Positions 21,628-34,000 of a DNA stretch of 64,000 nucleotides are shown here, piece after piece; position 1 is the first letter of the stretch, and every line of letters starts with the position of its first letter. The DNA comes from Takakia lepidozioides (taxonomy: Eukaryota; Streptophyta; Takakiopsida; Takakiales; Takakiaceae): NCBI GenBank assembly GCA_030704615.1, contig CM060733.1:71672001-71736000 (forward strand). Reading direction: 5' to 3'. The translations under genes and the position numbers were made by a program. Under the pieces are notes generated by a model. The model had not been told where the DNA came from, ran no database searches, and saw nothing but the letters and a program-made list of their open reading frames with translations.

Positions 21628-23395
21628 TAGAGCCCAATGGGTCAGGTGGCTTCCTAACCGATACCTTGGCGATACCCCCACTAAGAAGCCACGTAATCTC
21701 AACAAACTGGCACAAGCCTACTACCATCATACCCTCCCCCCAGACATCCTCAAACTCCTCATCGCCTCGTTTCAATTGACTCACTCATATTACTCCAGTC
21801 CAGTAACCTGCCCCATGGAGCTTTCTTCGTACGACAGCCCCCATCCCCTTGACCGTGTATTCGGTGCCTTAGGAACCGCTACCCAGCACACATGGACAAG
21901 AGGCGGCCTTGCTCACTTGCCAGCAGGGCCACACAAAGCATGGACTCCGACCCCTCCCCGCCCCCTCCCATCACTCAATACTACCCCTGTTGGGGCACCT
22001 CCAGTTCACCTAGGCCCTATCTCTCTGAAATACCCCCCAACACATGCACACTACACAGACGGCTCCCAAGCCGGCACTTGCGCCGGATATGGAGTCTACC
22101 ACGCGACCACTAACAATGGGACCGCCCACCGACTCCCAGGCCCCGCAACCATACTACGTGCAGAACTTATGGCCATTTACAAAGCCCTCTCCCAGCTAAA
22201 CGCATTCCCCCCACCATACTACATTTTTACAGACAGCTTAACCTCACTCTTTCTCCTGCAAAACCACATAGCCTGCCCATCCTCCCACCATCACCACCCA
22301 GACCGTAATCTTATCTCAGCAATCATCATTCTCGCCATCTCAATCAACAAACCCATTCAATTCCTTAAAGTATGCTCACATACCGGAATCAACGGGAACG
22401 AGGAGGCTGACCTCCTTGCCCAACTAGGGGCCTCCAAATCCCCAGTAGAACCCTCCGCAGATCCCATCCACATTGCGCATACGCACCCTTTCTAGCTAAT
22501 ACATCCAATCCCAAGCCCCCCCCGAACCTAAAGCTATCTGTAACCTCCGCTCTACCCTATCTAAAGAAGCCAACAAACAAGCCACTGCATCTCTCAGTTG
22601 CACCAAACAACATATCCAAAAATGGACACACTCCGCAGTACTTCACCATAAACTGTCCAACCACTTCTGGCACACTAAAGCCGCTTCCAATTCGACAAAC
22701 ACTTAAGTTTAGATTTGCCCAGTATATCTTTTGGCCAACCATTTTTATATCCCCACATTGCCCCCTTTGCTCCCATATAAATGCGGTACGAGACACTTGG
22801 CCTCATATTCTCAGCAAATGCCCCCACCCAGTCATACATGGCCTTCGCATTTCCAGACATAACCAAGCCGTATGGCACATCCACAAACTATTACAATGAC
22901 ATAAAGAAACCAGATGGTTCTCACTAATCAATGCGAGCATTTACCAAGGCAAACCCCCAGACCATACAGTACCAACCTGGCTATTACCCTGTATTTGTCA
23001 ACCCCACGCTACATGCACATGCCCCGCAAGACTTTGTCCGGACACTCTATTAGTTCAGGGACTCCCCATAAATGCCCTCCCACCCTCTACTCCTTCCCCA
23101 TCACTCATTATACACTTCATCGACTTTACATACTACCACGACCGCTTCCCGCGTACCTCCATCCTTGAAAAATGTCAAAAATACACCCCGCTTATCCTAG
23201 CTATTTGTCGGCAGGGGTGGGCCACCGGCCCACTCTCCGTCATCTCCATTGGCACCAGAGGTGGCATACACAACGTCAGCATCTCAACACTTCAAGACAA
23301 CTTTAAACTCCCCATCATCTCCATTCATACATGCTTCGAGGACATCCACCTCACGACGCTTCGATCCCTTACAGCTATTATAACTAATAAGTGAA
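21628..23395 (+). pseudogene. LINE C-terminal region with RNase H and CCHC finger
   Basis: The frame reads RAQWVRWLPNRYLG, then the end of the reverse transcriptase region (LTHSYYSSPVTCP, DRVFGALG). A ribonuclease H domain at about 22,040-22,430 shows YTDGS (Asp), ILRAELMA (Glu), FTDSL (Asp) and GNEEADLLA (Asp), a complete DEDD set. RNase H removes RNA from the RNA-DNA hybrid. After stops near 22,493 and frameshifts, a CPLC...H...CPHP-like zinc finger (about 22,757-22,835) and a conserved tail (TPLILAICRQGW, ISTLQDNFKLPIISIH) run to a stop at about 23,394. Codons are strikingly C-rich at third positions, unlike the neighbouring LTR elements. Confidence 0.75.
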
Positions 23396-23420
23396 CTCGA
23401 ATCCACTCCATCTTTGATAC

Positions 23421-23470
23421 CCCTGGGTATCCTCGGATACCCTAGGTACCCAAGGTACCCAAGGTACCCC
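23421..23470 (+). repeat. Short GGTACCCAA tandem repeat
   Basis: Several 9- to 10-bp units (GGTACCCAA and variants GGATACCC, GGTATCC) follow directly after the LINE stop codon. This is a position where LINEs often have simple-sequence tails. Confidence 0.65.
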
Positions 23471-23608
23471 ATAGCCCTGGTTACCCGGTGTCCCATGGAC
23501 ACCTATCATCTTTATAGAGCCCACCCTTGAAACGGGGCAGTAGCTGCAAGACAAAGTGGCTCTTAGTTATGCCGGCTTCGGCCGGAGTCTTCTCTCTCTC
23601 TCTCAGAT

Positions 23609-24034
23609 GCCAACGTCCAATTGCTTGAAGACCAAGGGGGCCCAACCAAGGTAAGAAGTTGTTCCAATCCCGGAACTGTATACACTATTTGGAATCCTAC
23701 ATCCCATTGGGCGGCTTGCGATTGTCCGTGGGCCATGGAGGGTAACCTTTGCAAGCACCAAGTGAAGGTCATGAGGATGTTGGGGCCGCACATAGAAGAA
23801 GGTTTGATTGTGAGGTTGTGTGGAACACGGCTTGGGACAGCGAAGGGGGGTTTGGCCAATCTGTTGGATAACAACATTACCAGTGATCCCATGAGTCGAA
23901 TGATCCCCTGCTAGATCCTTGTGCCCCCAGCTTGCCGGATGTCCATGTCATTGGGGATGAGCAGCCCATCCATGAATCACGGGAATGTTTAATCAAGAGC
24001 ATTGCTGATGAGATGAAAGCGCTAGAATTGTGTG
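23609..24034 (+). pseudogene. SWIM zinc-finger exon
   Basis: A pyrimidine-rich tract ending CTCTCAG (23,607) looks like a 3' splice site. The exon then reads VYTIWNPTSHWAACDCPWAM and GNLCKHQVKVM, the CxCx(n)CxH pattern of a SWIM finger. SWIM fingers bind DNA or proteins and are typical of MULE transposases and FAR1-like proteins. The reading shifts after about 23,910 and is cut at 24,034 by the A-type LTR. It is probably the last exon of an old MULE-derived gene, unrelated in sequence to the SWIM finger at 47.5 kb. Confidence 0.65.
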
Positions 24035-24966
24035 TGTTAGAGGGCTGTCTGGGACTTAGACACTTTTATGGGCTCTGTTGGGTACCCTTAATTTTTGCGC
24101 AGACTTACGGATGGTAGACTTAGACCAACAGAGGCCTTAGGGGTGACAGGCACAAGCTTTAGGGGTGGTAGACGGCTTACACACTCAGTCACAGTCTTAC
24201 ACAGTCGTACACAGCCTATTATAGTCTATCACAGCCCGACACAGCACGACACAGCTCGACACAGCTTTACAGCCAGTCACAGCTCAGCACAGTCACAGCC
24301 CGACACAGCTTGGCACAGCCCGTCACAGCGTACGTAGGGAACGGTTATCATTGGCAGGGAACGACTGTGTGGGAACGACATCTGCAGAGGGAACGTGTTT
24401 ACTTCTTGAGATGACAGTTACTTAGTTAGGCGGTTAGAACAGCTTGCGGGTAGATTAGGCAGAGTAGCAACTTGGAGAAGGGGGCACTTCTTGATCATCA
24501 GCGGAGGAGAACAGCGGAGAACAAGAACTGGAGCAAGGATGGAGAGTACAGTGATGGAGGGGACACTATCTGCTGATGTTTGATGAATGCAAGCTGTAGA
24601 GTTAGACTGTAGAGTGAATTAGGGACACCATGGCTTCGGCCTGATACATGACAAATCTTAATCTGACACCTATTCGATACAATCACACTGTGTAGAGAGA
24701 CTTGAGTGAAGCTGTGGAATGAATGGATGAGTGAATGGAACCTGAAAGATTACTGAAGCAATTTGATGCCTAAGTATACACAACAAGGTAATTTGTTAAC
24801 ATGAAAGCAAGAAGAAATACAAACAGGAAGCACAACCATGATACACTAGCTATAGGTCATGACTGATTGTTCTGACCGGGCTGAGTGCTTAGAGATATCC
24901 AACTCTTCTATCTTGGAGTTTCCACCTCGGATAGCAAAGGGATGGGTGAGTAAAAACCGCTCGATA
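24035..24966 (+). mobile_element. 5' LTR of Ty3/gypsy element A
   Basis: The LTR starts TGTTAGAGGG, the same sequence that follows the polypurine tract of element B at 31,041 on the other strand. It ends CTCGATA, two bases before the primer-binding site. The second copy at 62,849-63,812 ends CTCGACA, so the original terminal dinucleotides were TG...CA. Length is about 932 bp. The five bases before it (GTGTG) are a possible target duplication, but the partner is lost because the 3' half of the element is missing. It interrupts the SWIM exon. Confidence 0.8.
24171..24330 (+). repeat. 10-bp minisatellite inside the LTR (CACAGYC type)
   Basis: About 15 units of a roughly 10-bp motif (TCACAGCCYR and variants) lie in the LTR. 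The same motif family appears in the other copies of this LTR (30,700-30,905 on the - strand and 62,940-63,150) and in the internal region of element B (35,380-35,565). Confidence 0.85.
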
Positions 24967-24968
24967 TT

Positions 24969-24986
24969 TGGCGACCATACTGGGGA
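24969..24986 (+). other. Primer-binding site of element A
   Basis: TGGCGACCATACTGGGGA lies two bases after the LTR end. The TGGCG...TGGGGA frame is of the kind found in Tat/Athila-lineage elements, where a host tRNA 3' end primes minus-strand synthesis. The same site follows the LTR at 63,815. The exact tRNA is not assigned. Confidence 0.65.
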
Positions 24987-25558
24987 ACTGGGTCAATGTG
25001 ACAGGCATCTGGTGGGATCATGGTGGTTGGAGAATTAAAGAATTTGATGTGAATCAAATTCCCGTGGAAATGAGAAAGAAAGGTTGTCCAAGCAATTCTT
25101 TCAGAGATTCTTGGAATTGTCAGACGGTTGCAAGGAAAACATTCTTAAGAGAGTGCATGATGCAGATCCTTAGTGGGGTCTAGAGAAAGGAGTGATAAAG
25201 ATTTATCAAGTGGCCTGTAGAGGAAGAGCAAGTTGGTTACCAACGCTGGTTTATGTGATAGCGTTGCTATCCATTAAACGAGTGGAGTTTGAAGGCTGGG
25301 AGGTACGGAAAGTGAATATTCACACTCATATGCATGAAGAACTTGTACTGGTAATTGGATTCCCAAGGATATCTTGTGGATCAAACTTACACCAAGAACA
25401 GCTTTCCAAACGTGTTTGCCATATGTTTATATGGTAACAGAGACTTCTAGTATAGCCAAGGGTGCATTGAAGCTTGAAAGAAATCCAGGCATATACGAGA
25501 GATACTACAGGAGAGAGTTTTGGTTATTGCCTCATTGAAAATATGAAAGACATGGGAC

Positions 25559-27520
25559 ATGAGTGATGAAAGAGAAGCTAGACTTCACAGATATTCCGCA
25601 AAAAGGGAAAGTTATTTGAAAGCTAATTATCCATATCTTTGGGAGAGAGGAATAGATATAGGAGAATCATCTGGACCTCTCACATCATTAAGATCAGAGA
25701 GTACATCACCCATACCAGAAGAACCAGAGTTGGATGCCACTCCTTCTTATTCTTTATAAGAAAGATTAAGGGATTTGGTGGAGGAAGAAGATCAGCCACG
25801 AGGGGAGAGATCTGAGGTACATCCCTGGATAAAAGATTTGACATAAATCTTTGTTAAGAGTTGGCATGGGACACCAAAGGCAGGAACTCCAGTTTTTGAA
25901 TCACAAGTTAAAGAGGGAGAGGAAGATGTGGCAGAGCCAACGGAGAGTTCAGACTCTCCAACACCACTGCAATTGAGTTACATGAGTGAAGAAGAGGAAA
26001 TCCAAGAGAAGAACTTGGAAGATGAAAACAGAGAGAAGAATTTGAAAGATGAGGAGTATGAAGAAGTAGACTCAACAGTTGAGGTTGAGACTACAACCAG
26101 GACATCCCAACCTGTTGGACCTGCATCAAGTGGAGCACTTGGATCACAGGCCAACGAAGGTGTCGGTTCAGGGGGATCAGGCGGGCGGCTTGGATTTGGC
26201 TCTGGGGGGACAGGGAGTGTGGGAAGTAGTGCAACTGGAGCTGGGGATACTGTGAATATAGTGGGGCCAGTAGCAGAGAGTGCTCAAGGGCCAACACTTG
26301 GTGGGAGTTCCACCACTACTACAACAGGTCCCCGAGGACCAACACCAACAGGAGGACCAACACCTGTCAGTGGGCAGGGTGTAGGGCCACAGATGGCGGT
26401 ACCTCCAACACGGGCAAAACCACCTTTTCCAATATATGCAGGAAAAAGGGATCATGATGTACACATCAGCCAATTTGAGCACATGTGTATTGTGAACAAT
26501 GAGAATGGCGATGATGCCAAGATGAGACTATTTCCTTGTTCACTTATAAAGAAAGCAAGTGAATGGTATGCAAGATTCCCTGATAATCATTTCCTAACCT
26601 GGAATGGCCTTAGTACAGCATTCCGAAATAGGTTCAGGACAAGCAAAACTGAGGATGAAGTGTATGGGGCTTTACAACAATTAAAGCAAAAGAAGCATGA
26701 AACTGTTGAAGAGTATATGAAAAAGATGGAATTGATGATGAAAAAAATGGTTGCTGTGCCAGCACCAGGGTTACAGAAGACCTGGTTTGTGAGTGGATTA
26801 AGATCTGAATTACAAAAGAAAGTGGATATGCTACCCCATAATACAATGGAGGAGGCATTTGAAACAGCCAATAGAATTGAGCAATTGGGAATGCTCAGGA
26901 GAGAGAAAAGGGATGATGAGGACTCTGAAGATGAGGAAGAAGAGCAAGAGCTAAGGAGGAAGAATAAGAAGAAGGAAAAGTTGAAGAGGGATAACTATGA
27001 GAAAAGATTGGAAGAAATCTTGAAGAAGTATGCCACAGAGGCTGTAACACATTGGAGGAAGGGTGTTTGGTGTGCAAAATGCCAGAATGAAGGCCATATC
27101 ACAGCTGAATGCCACATAAAGGAGAAACACTGTACTATCTGTAAAATGGATAACCATTCTACTGAGAATTGTTATTACAACAGAAGGACAGCTGCAAGAG
27201 AACCTAGGCAAGTAAGGGTGCATCAAGTGCAGCCCCAGCCAACAAGAACAATGATCAGGACCACTATGGAAGGCCTGGTGGTTATAACAATGGTATGGCA
27301 GGGAGGGATAATCCAAGAGGAAATTACCAAGGCAATCCCAGAGGCAACTATCAGGGTAATCCAAGGGGGAATTACCAGCCAGGGAATCAGGATTATAGAA
27401 ACAATCCCAAGCAGACCAAGGGTGAGGACATAATGGGGAAGAACTGTGTTACTATTGTAATCAGGCAGGACATCGCAAGGCAGCCTGTCCATTCTGGATC
27501 AGACACCAGAATGAGATGAG
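25559..27520 (+). pseudogene. gag: gag of element A
   Basis: From the ATG at 25,559 one frame continues with stops at 25,757 and about 25,844. It has a glycine- and threonine-rich linker (26,100-26,400), then the Retrotrans_gag capsid region (FPIYAGKRDHDVHISQFEH, KKASEWYARFPDNHF, LKQKKHETVEEYMKKMEL). A lysine/glutamate-rich coiled stretch follows, then two CCHC knuckles (CAKCQNEGHITAEC and CTICKMDNHSTENC). A third knuckle (CYYCNQAGHRKAAC) at about 27,450 lies in another frame after a frameshift, downstream of three to four NPRGNYQG-type repeats. Gag packages the element RNA. This copy cannot make the full protein. Confidence 0.85.
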
Positions 27521-27623
27521 AGCTCCTGTGAGGTGGCAGCTCACATGGTTAGGCCATGTTTTGTACCAGAAGTAAGTACAATGATAGTAACCAGAAGCAA
27601 AACTAAACTAATACCTCCAGTGG

Positions 27624-28538
27624 ATGAGGAAGAATAATAATGAGGATGGCAATGATGTGCCTGAAGATGATGAGGCTTGGAGAGATGAGAAGGAACTACA
27701 CAGGGAAGTGGCTGACACCATAAGGAAAATGCAGAAGAATACTGATATCCCTATGGCAGATATTTCTGACTCTGATAGAGAAGATGGAGAGGGTGAAGAG
27801 GAAGTGAAGAAAGAAGCTGCACAAGTGCAGAGTAATGAAGGGACTTTGGCTGAAGTAATATGTCAGACCAAAGCTGAGATTACCATTAGACAGTTATTGG
27901 CTGTGGCACCTCATTGTAGGCACAGGCTGTATCAAGCAATTAATCAGATTGCTCATGTGACAGAGAACACAGACCTGAACAACAAGTTGACAAGTTATAA
28001 TGTGAGGCCTGAAGGGCGAGAAACAGTCATGGACTTTGATGATTCTATGCCAGTAATCCAATTGAGAATTGGAAACACAAACTTGACTGATGTACTGATA
28101 GATGAAGGCTCGGGAGTGAATATTATGACACACCAATTAAGGCAGAAGCTTGGTCTGAGTAACATGAAACCAGCCCCATTTACAGTAACAATGGCAGATC
28201 AAAGGAGTGTACAGCCTTTAGGCTTGATAAGAGGAGTAAAGATACAGATCCAAGAGATGATTTTTAAGATCACAGTGACTGTGTTGAAAATGGATGATAT
28301 CATGGAAGCTTACTCCTTATTGCTGGGTCGACCATGGCTGAAACAGGCCAGGGTATTCCATGACTGGAATTCCCAGTTACTGACTGTGCATGATGGGAAG
28401 CACAAGATACAGGTCACCACTAAGAAGTCTAGTAGGCTACTCGCTACCATAAGACCTCGTGGAGTCAGAGAGTATGACTGGAGGGGAGGACTTGATGAGG
28501 AGCAGGAAACTACCCTGTTTGTTGCGCACCTAGAGTAG
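27624..28538 (+). pseudogene. pro: Aspartic protease region of element A
   Basis: The 304-codon frame carries a long acidic linker and then a retropepsin-like domain: VLIDEGSGVNIMT, where D-E-G-S holds the catalytic Asp in place of the more usual DTG or DSG, and LLLGRPWLKQ near the end. Retroelement proteases cleave the Gag-Pol polyprotein. The frame itself is intact, but gag before it and reverse transcriptase after it are broken. Confidence 0.75.
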
Positions 28539-28553
28539 GAGCAGGTTGCAGAA

Positions 28554-30032
28554 ATGCAACTGGGAGGCCTGAGTTGTTTTAAAGGGATCTGCTGTGGTGC
28601 AGTAACAACAACACCAATTGAGGGGGAAACAAGTAGTTACCCACCACATTTCTATGAGGAAAGTGAGGGAGAAATGGAAATCCTAGAAGAATCAACCACT
28701 GTGAGCTTACAAGATGAAGTAGTGGCTGGATGGACAATCACAGCTGAAGAGCAGGTGAGAGACGTGAATGTGGGAACTGAGGAGGAACCAAGAATGGTGA
28801 AAGTAGGGGCTGACTTGGAGCCAGAATTCTTTGAGGAGGCTAAGAGCCTGTTTATCAAATACAAAGATGTATTTGCATGGAGCTATGAGGATCTGAAATG
28901 GATACCCCCTGAGATTTGTCAGCATAAGATTGAACTAGAACGAGGGTCAGTACCAATCAAACAGGCAAGGTACAGGATGAATCCCAACTATGCACAGAAG
29001 GTTGGGGAAGAGATCAAGAAGTTGGCTGAGGCTAAGTTCATATACCCAATAGAGTATACAACTTGGTTGTCACCCATTGTGATAGTTCCCAAGAAGAATG
29101 GCAAATTGAGAGTTTGTGTGAACTATGAGAAGTTATTCGTTTGTACAAAGAAAGATTTTTTTCCTTTGCCATTCACAGAAGCGGTACTGGACACTATGGC
29201 AGGCCATGAGTTGTACTGATTCATGGATGGCATCAGTGGGTATAACCAAGTGCAAGTGGCAGAAGAAGACCAAGGAAAGACAGCTTTCATCACAGACTGG
29301 GGTGCTTATGCATACAAAGTCATGCCTTTTGGACTCTGTAATGCACCAGCAACTTTTCAGAGAGTGATAAGGAGGTTCCTTGGACAAACTACTTATTATA
29401 GAAGGTTTGTCAAACGATATGCACAAATGGCAACACCATTGAGCAAGCTTTTGAAGAAGGATGCAGTATTTGCATGGACAGCTGAATGTCAACAGGCATT
29501 TGAGGCACTTACATTGTCAGTAACAACTACACCTATGCTGATTAATCCACATTGGCATATAGTATTTCATGTACACTGTGATGTCTCAGGAGAAGCATTG
29601 GGAGCTGTGTTAGCCCAAAATGTCACAGGAAACATAGATTCACATGTGTACTATGCTAGCAGGTTGTTGAACAGTGCTAAAAGGAACTATAGCACAACTG
29701 AAAGAGAAGCATTGGCAATGATTTATGCAGTCAAGAAATTCATGCATTACCTATTGGGAAGGAAGTTTATGTTTTATGTGGATCATCAGGCTTTGATTTA
29801 TCTGGTGAATAAACCTTTGATAAGTAGCAGGATAGCAAGATGGTTAATAATCTTGCATGAGTTTGAATTCGAAGTTGTTTACAAGCCTGGCCGTTTGCAT
29901 CTTGTGGCTGATCACTTGTTACGCCTATCAACAGGAGAGCCCGCCACGGGAGTAGATGACCAATTACCTGATGCGAGTCTATTTGCAATGGAGGTGCAGG
30001 GAAGTGCAGATGATTGGTTAGATTGGCAGTAG
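28554..30032 (+). pseudogene. pol: Reverse transcriptase-RNase H of element A, catalytic box deleted
   Basis: The frame opens with a linker and then YRMNPNYAQKV, WLSPIVIVPKKNGKLRVCV and FFPLPF. A TGA at 29,217-29,219 replaces the Ser codon present in copy B (YSFMDG). After MPFGLCNAPATFQRVI the protein jumps at about 29,370 straight to RRFLGQTTYYRRF. Compared with copy B about 84 residues are missing in frame, including the FLDD active-site box. RNase H follows intact in sequence (VHCDVSGEALGAVL, EREALAMIYAVKKF, YVDHQALIYL, HLVADHL). A TAG ends it at 30,032 where copy B has Trp. Confidence 0.9.
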
Positions 30033-30643
30033 CCAATTAGATACTACCTTATTCATGGTTAGTGCCCACCCAGTTATGGGAAGGAACAGAGGAAGAGAAT
30101 AGCTATCAAGGCTTTACCCTACACTATGATAGGTGGCAGATTGTATAAGCTAGGACCTGATGGAGTTCTTAAATGATGCTTGTACCACCATGAAGTAAAT
30201 AAAGTTTTGGAAGAAGTTCATAAAGAAGTGGCTGGAGGTCATTTTGGAGAGGAGACTACCAGCAGAAAAATACTACTTGCAGGTTACTGGTGGCCTACTA
30301 TGTTCAAAGATGTACACAAATATTGCAAGAGTTGTGATGAGTGTTAGAGGCTAGGACCTTGCAAAGATCTGGGAAGATGGCTTTGCATCCGACGATGCCT
30401 ACTGAACCATTTCAGAAATGGGGACTAAACTTTGTTGGACCAATAAACCCACCAGCCAGAAATACACAGAACAAATATATAATCACAGCCACTGATTATA
30501 CTACAAAGTGGGTGGAAGCTAAAGCTCTGAGGGACAACACAGCTAAGTTTACAGCAAGGTTTATGTATGAGAATATACTTACAAGATTTGGCTGTACCCT
30601 GGAATTTATCAGTGACCAGGGAAGTCACTTCATTAATGAGACT
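30033..30643 (+). pseudogene. pol: Integrase of element A, truncated
   Basis: After several stops the strand encodes the HHCC zinc finger (EVHKEVAGGHFG, CKSCDEC) and the core from FQKWGLNFVGP through TATDYTTKW (first catalytic Asp) to EFISDQGSHF (second Asp). It ends at about 30,643 in FINET, where the sequence changes abruptly to a reversed LTR. The catalytic Glu, the C-terminal domain, the extra 3' coding region and the 3' LTR of this copy are absent. Confidence 0.85.
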
Positions 30644-30645
30644 AG

Positions 30646-31041
30646 ATGTCATTCCCACACAGACATTCTCGGCATGGTAACCGTTCCCTACGTACATTGT
30701 GACGGGTTGTGCCAAGCTGTGTCGGGTTGTGACTGTGTCGAGCTGTGACTGGCTGTGTCGGACTGTGTCGGGCTGTGATTGGCTGTGTGAAGCTGTGTCG
30801 GGTTGTGACTGACTGTGTCGGCTGTGACAAGTTGTGTCAGGCTGTGATAGACTGTGATAGGCTGTGTATGACTGTGTAAGGCTGTGACTGAGTGTGTAAG
30901 CCTGTCTACCACCCCTACAGCCTGTGCCTGTCACTCCTAAGGCCTCTGTTGGTCTAAGTCTACCATCCGTAAGTCTGCGCAAAATTAAGGGTACCCCACA
31001 GAACCCGTAAAAGTGTCTAAATCCCAGACAACCCTCTAACA
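30646..31041 (-). mobile_element. 3' LTR of element B, truncated
   Basis: Reading the - strand from 31,041, TGTTAGAGGGTTGTCTGGG, the TACCCTTAATTTTGCGCAGAC block and the CACAGYC minisatellite follow the same order as in the LTR at 24,035. It stops after about 396 bp at GGGAATGACATCT, against the truncated integrase of element A. About 540 bp of the LTR are missing. Confidence 0.85.
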
Positions 31042-31058
31042 TTACCCCTCCCCCTCTC
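31042..31058 (-). other. Polypurine tract of element B
   Basis: On the - strand GAGAGGGGGAGGGGTAA directly precedes the LTR start TGTTAGAGGG. This is the expected plus-strand primer of an LTR element and fixes the 3' LTR boundary. A CCGTGAGGACACGGCTTTTTG stretch lies just upstream, and a closely similar one occurs in element C. Confidence 0.8.
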
Positions 31059-31079
31059 AAAAAGCCGTGTCCTCACGGT

Positions 31080-34000
31080 TTATTGTTTAGGATCAGCAAA
31101 CCTTTGTGAGCGAGCACCTTTCGGTCGGTGAGAGTCCTTTGGAGGGCTCTGTGTGCGAGCCTGAGCCCTGTCACTGGTTGGTGGAGATGACTGCTCCCCA
31201 CATGGAAATGTCTGTCCCTCCTTTGGTTGATAACGAGGTAACTTCTCAGGCATAGGAGATCCCCGTCGTTTCTTCTCCGCCATTTGCACTGCATAGTCCT
31301 CCGCCATATCAAAATTGCCCTCCACAGAACCAGTAGTATCAGAATCGTCTTCCCCCCTGTGGACTTTTGGTGCCCTGACCTTCTTGGGAATCCTGCGTGG
31401 CATACAGTGTTGGCCCACCATGTCTGGTAGCTTAAACTGTACTACTTGCATCAATCGCTTGCAAGCAAAATGAGTGTATTCCCTGAATTCCTTGTCCGTA
31501 TAGGTGAGAGGTGTGCCAATGACTTTGGAACAGTGTAAGTATTTCCAGGCTTCATGTCCATTATAAAAAATATCATCCAATTTTTCTTTGGTCAAGTTGG
31601 TCCAAGCCAAATTAAACCATGAACGAAGTTGGGAATTCTTCTGCAACATGATTTTCGCATCATACAGATACATATGGGGTGGAACTGAAGGTAAGACCCA
31701 ATGATCCCCAGTAGAAAAACTCAAAAATCTTGACTGCATCTTCTGCTGCTCAATGTGATAACGTGCAATGAAACAAGCAGCATAGTATAATCCAAAGCCC
31801 ATGACCAAACTAGATCTCCTTGGTCTTGGTGTAGATGTACCCATAAACAACCAGGAAGGCAATTAATTCCTTCAGCATGGTGCCTGCCCCAGACCAGTAC
31901 CTTGCAAAATGATGATCCTCAATGGGCCGATTGTTCGGAAGAACCTTAGTCCGAGTTGCCACTAGCAACCAAATGCGCATGATCTGGTAATAATGTGCCA
32001 AAGACTGTGGAGGACTGAATTCCTTCCAAGCCAAATCCATCACAATGGGAATTTGATTGAAGGGCATAATCATAGCCCGATTGTACTCAAGTGCAGCAGG
32101 AGTCCTAGGTGGGTTAAAAGCAGCATCCCCCCAAACCTCAGACTGTGGCATTGCCATGGTATCAACAGTGTCAGCCACTTGCACAGCCACCTGCTGTGGG
32201 GGCTGTGATATTGCTGCCACTGTCCCTCCTATTGTTGGCAAGTCTTGCACCTCCTGTGATGAAGACTGAAAAATCAGAGTCATGGCATGCAAATAAGTAG
32301 CCACCAGCTGCTCCTCAGGAACAAAGACTCTTTTGTCAATGTTGGAACTCAAGTCATCCACTTGAGTCTGCAGCCCTTCTACATCATCCTGTAACTCCGC
32401 TATCCTACTATAGACATTGTCTATAGTAGTTGTGGCAATGTTTTGCACCTGCAACCTAAGATCATTCATCTCCCCCTGGGTGAGCTTCCTTGGTGTCTTC
32501 CCTTCCACCGGCCCTTGTGTTAACCATACTTGCATAAGATGATTATCCACCAAGTCTTGGGTAGCACCCCGGAGATCCTACTCCTCCTTGAGTCTATACT
32601 TGTCCAACTGCTGCTGTAAGGCCTCCATGCGCTTTGCATGAGGTTCAACCAGAGCGGCATAGGCAGCAGACAAATTATTGGCTTCTTTCCAAGCCTTGTT
32701 AGCCACAGAGAGATCATTCTTTTGGCCCGTGAGTGTTTGCTGCAACTCCAGGATGTACCTTTCCTTCTCAGCCTCAATTTGACTGTATTGTTGGAAGGTA
32801 TCCTCATTGCGACGGATAGTAGCCTTCAAATCAGCAATGAGTTTCCCTTGCTCCACTGTCTCAGCCTCCACCATTATACACCTCTATGCTTGTCTGTTAA
32901 CTTCTAATGCAGTTTGCTGCAGAGCAGTTGTTAGTGTGGCACATTGGATGGTCATTTTCTGATGAACTGCCTCTAGCTCTGTATGAAGCACCTTCACTTC
33001 CTGCAATTTGCCCTCATTCTTCACCTGCAACTGGTATAGCTGTTGCTTATATACTTCATGCAACTTCTCCTGCTCCAGACCCGCTTCAATCAGATTCCCC
33101 TTTGCTAGTTGCAGGGCAGTCTTCGTGTCCTCCAACTCTTTCTGCAACTTGAGGTTGGCCTCCACATCCACCTTGTTTGCACACTCGGTGGCAATTCTAG
33201 CCTCAAACTCCTGCTTGAGTTCCTCCCTCAAAGCTGTCAATTGTGTGGATAGAACATGGGATTTCACATAAGTGCCCAACAAATTGAGTGTCCGGCTTAT
33301 GGAACTCATAAGCATGGCCTGCTGTGGGTCTTGGGGTATGAGACTTGTTGATGGTCCCCCTGATTCTCCATAGTATGATGTTTCACCAACCATTCAGGCC
33401 ATGTTCCCACGAGATCTTCTTCCTGAACGACCTCATTCTCCACAAGTGCTGCAGTGCCCTTACATTCTACCCCTGGAACCTCCTCCACAGGTTCGGGCAT
33501 CACATGCACAGCAGGGATTTCCTTGGTCAAACTCTACATCTTTGGTACCATTGGTTCTCTGACCAAGCCAGAGTTTTCATAGAGAAGGTCACCCTTCTCA
33601 ATTTCTGCCACTACCTGCTCTATAGTAGGAATGTCTAACCCTTCTCCTTCCACAGCAATAGGCTCTGGTGTAACAGCATGTACTATCTGAGTTACCCCTG
33701 GGACAGTTGAGTCAACTAGTTGTGGTGGCTATGGTACTGAGGTGACTTCTTCCTCCCTCTCCAAAGGCCGTGCCTCCAACAATAATAACCCCTGTGCTGG
33801 TGTTCCTCATCCTGTACAAGAGCTATGGAAACATCATCTTGCGGTTTCCTTGAAGCTAGTGGATCTGCCACTACAGTCGTATCCCGCTGCTGTCTCTTGG
33901 ATTGGTGTTGCCCCTCCAATCCTCCTTCACCATGTGAAGAGCCTTGCTCCTCAATTACAGTGGTTGATGTCTCAAACACTCCCATCTCCTTGCGTTCACG

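Noticed and set aside
24095-24337. Ser/Thr/His-rich ORFs in the LTRs (also at 30,688-30,912 and 62,860-63,042)
   Set aside because: They are translations of the CACAGYC minisatellite and appear in every LTR copy without coding constraint.
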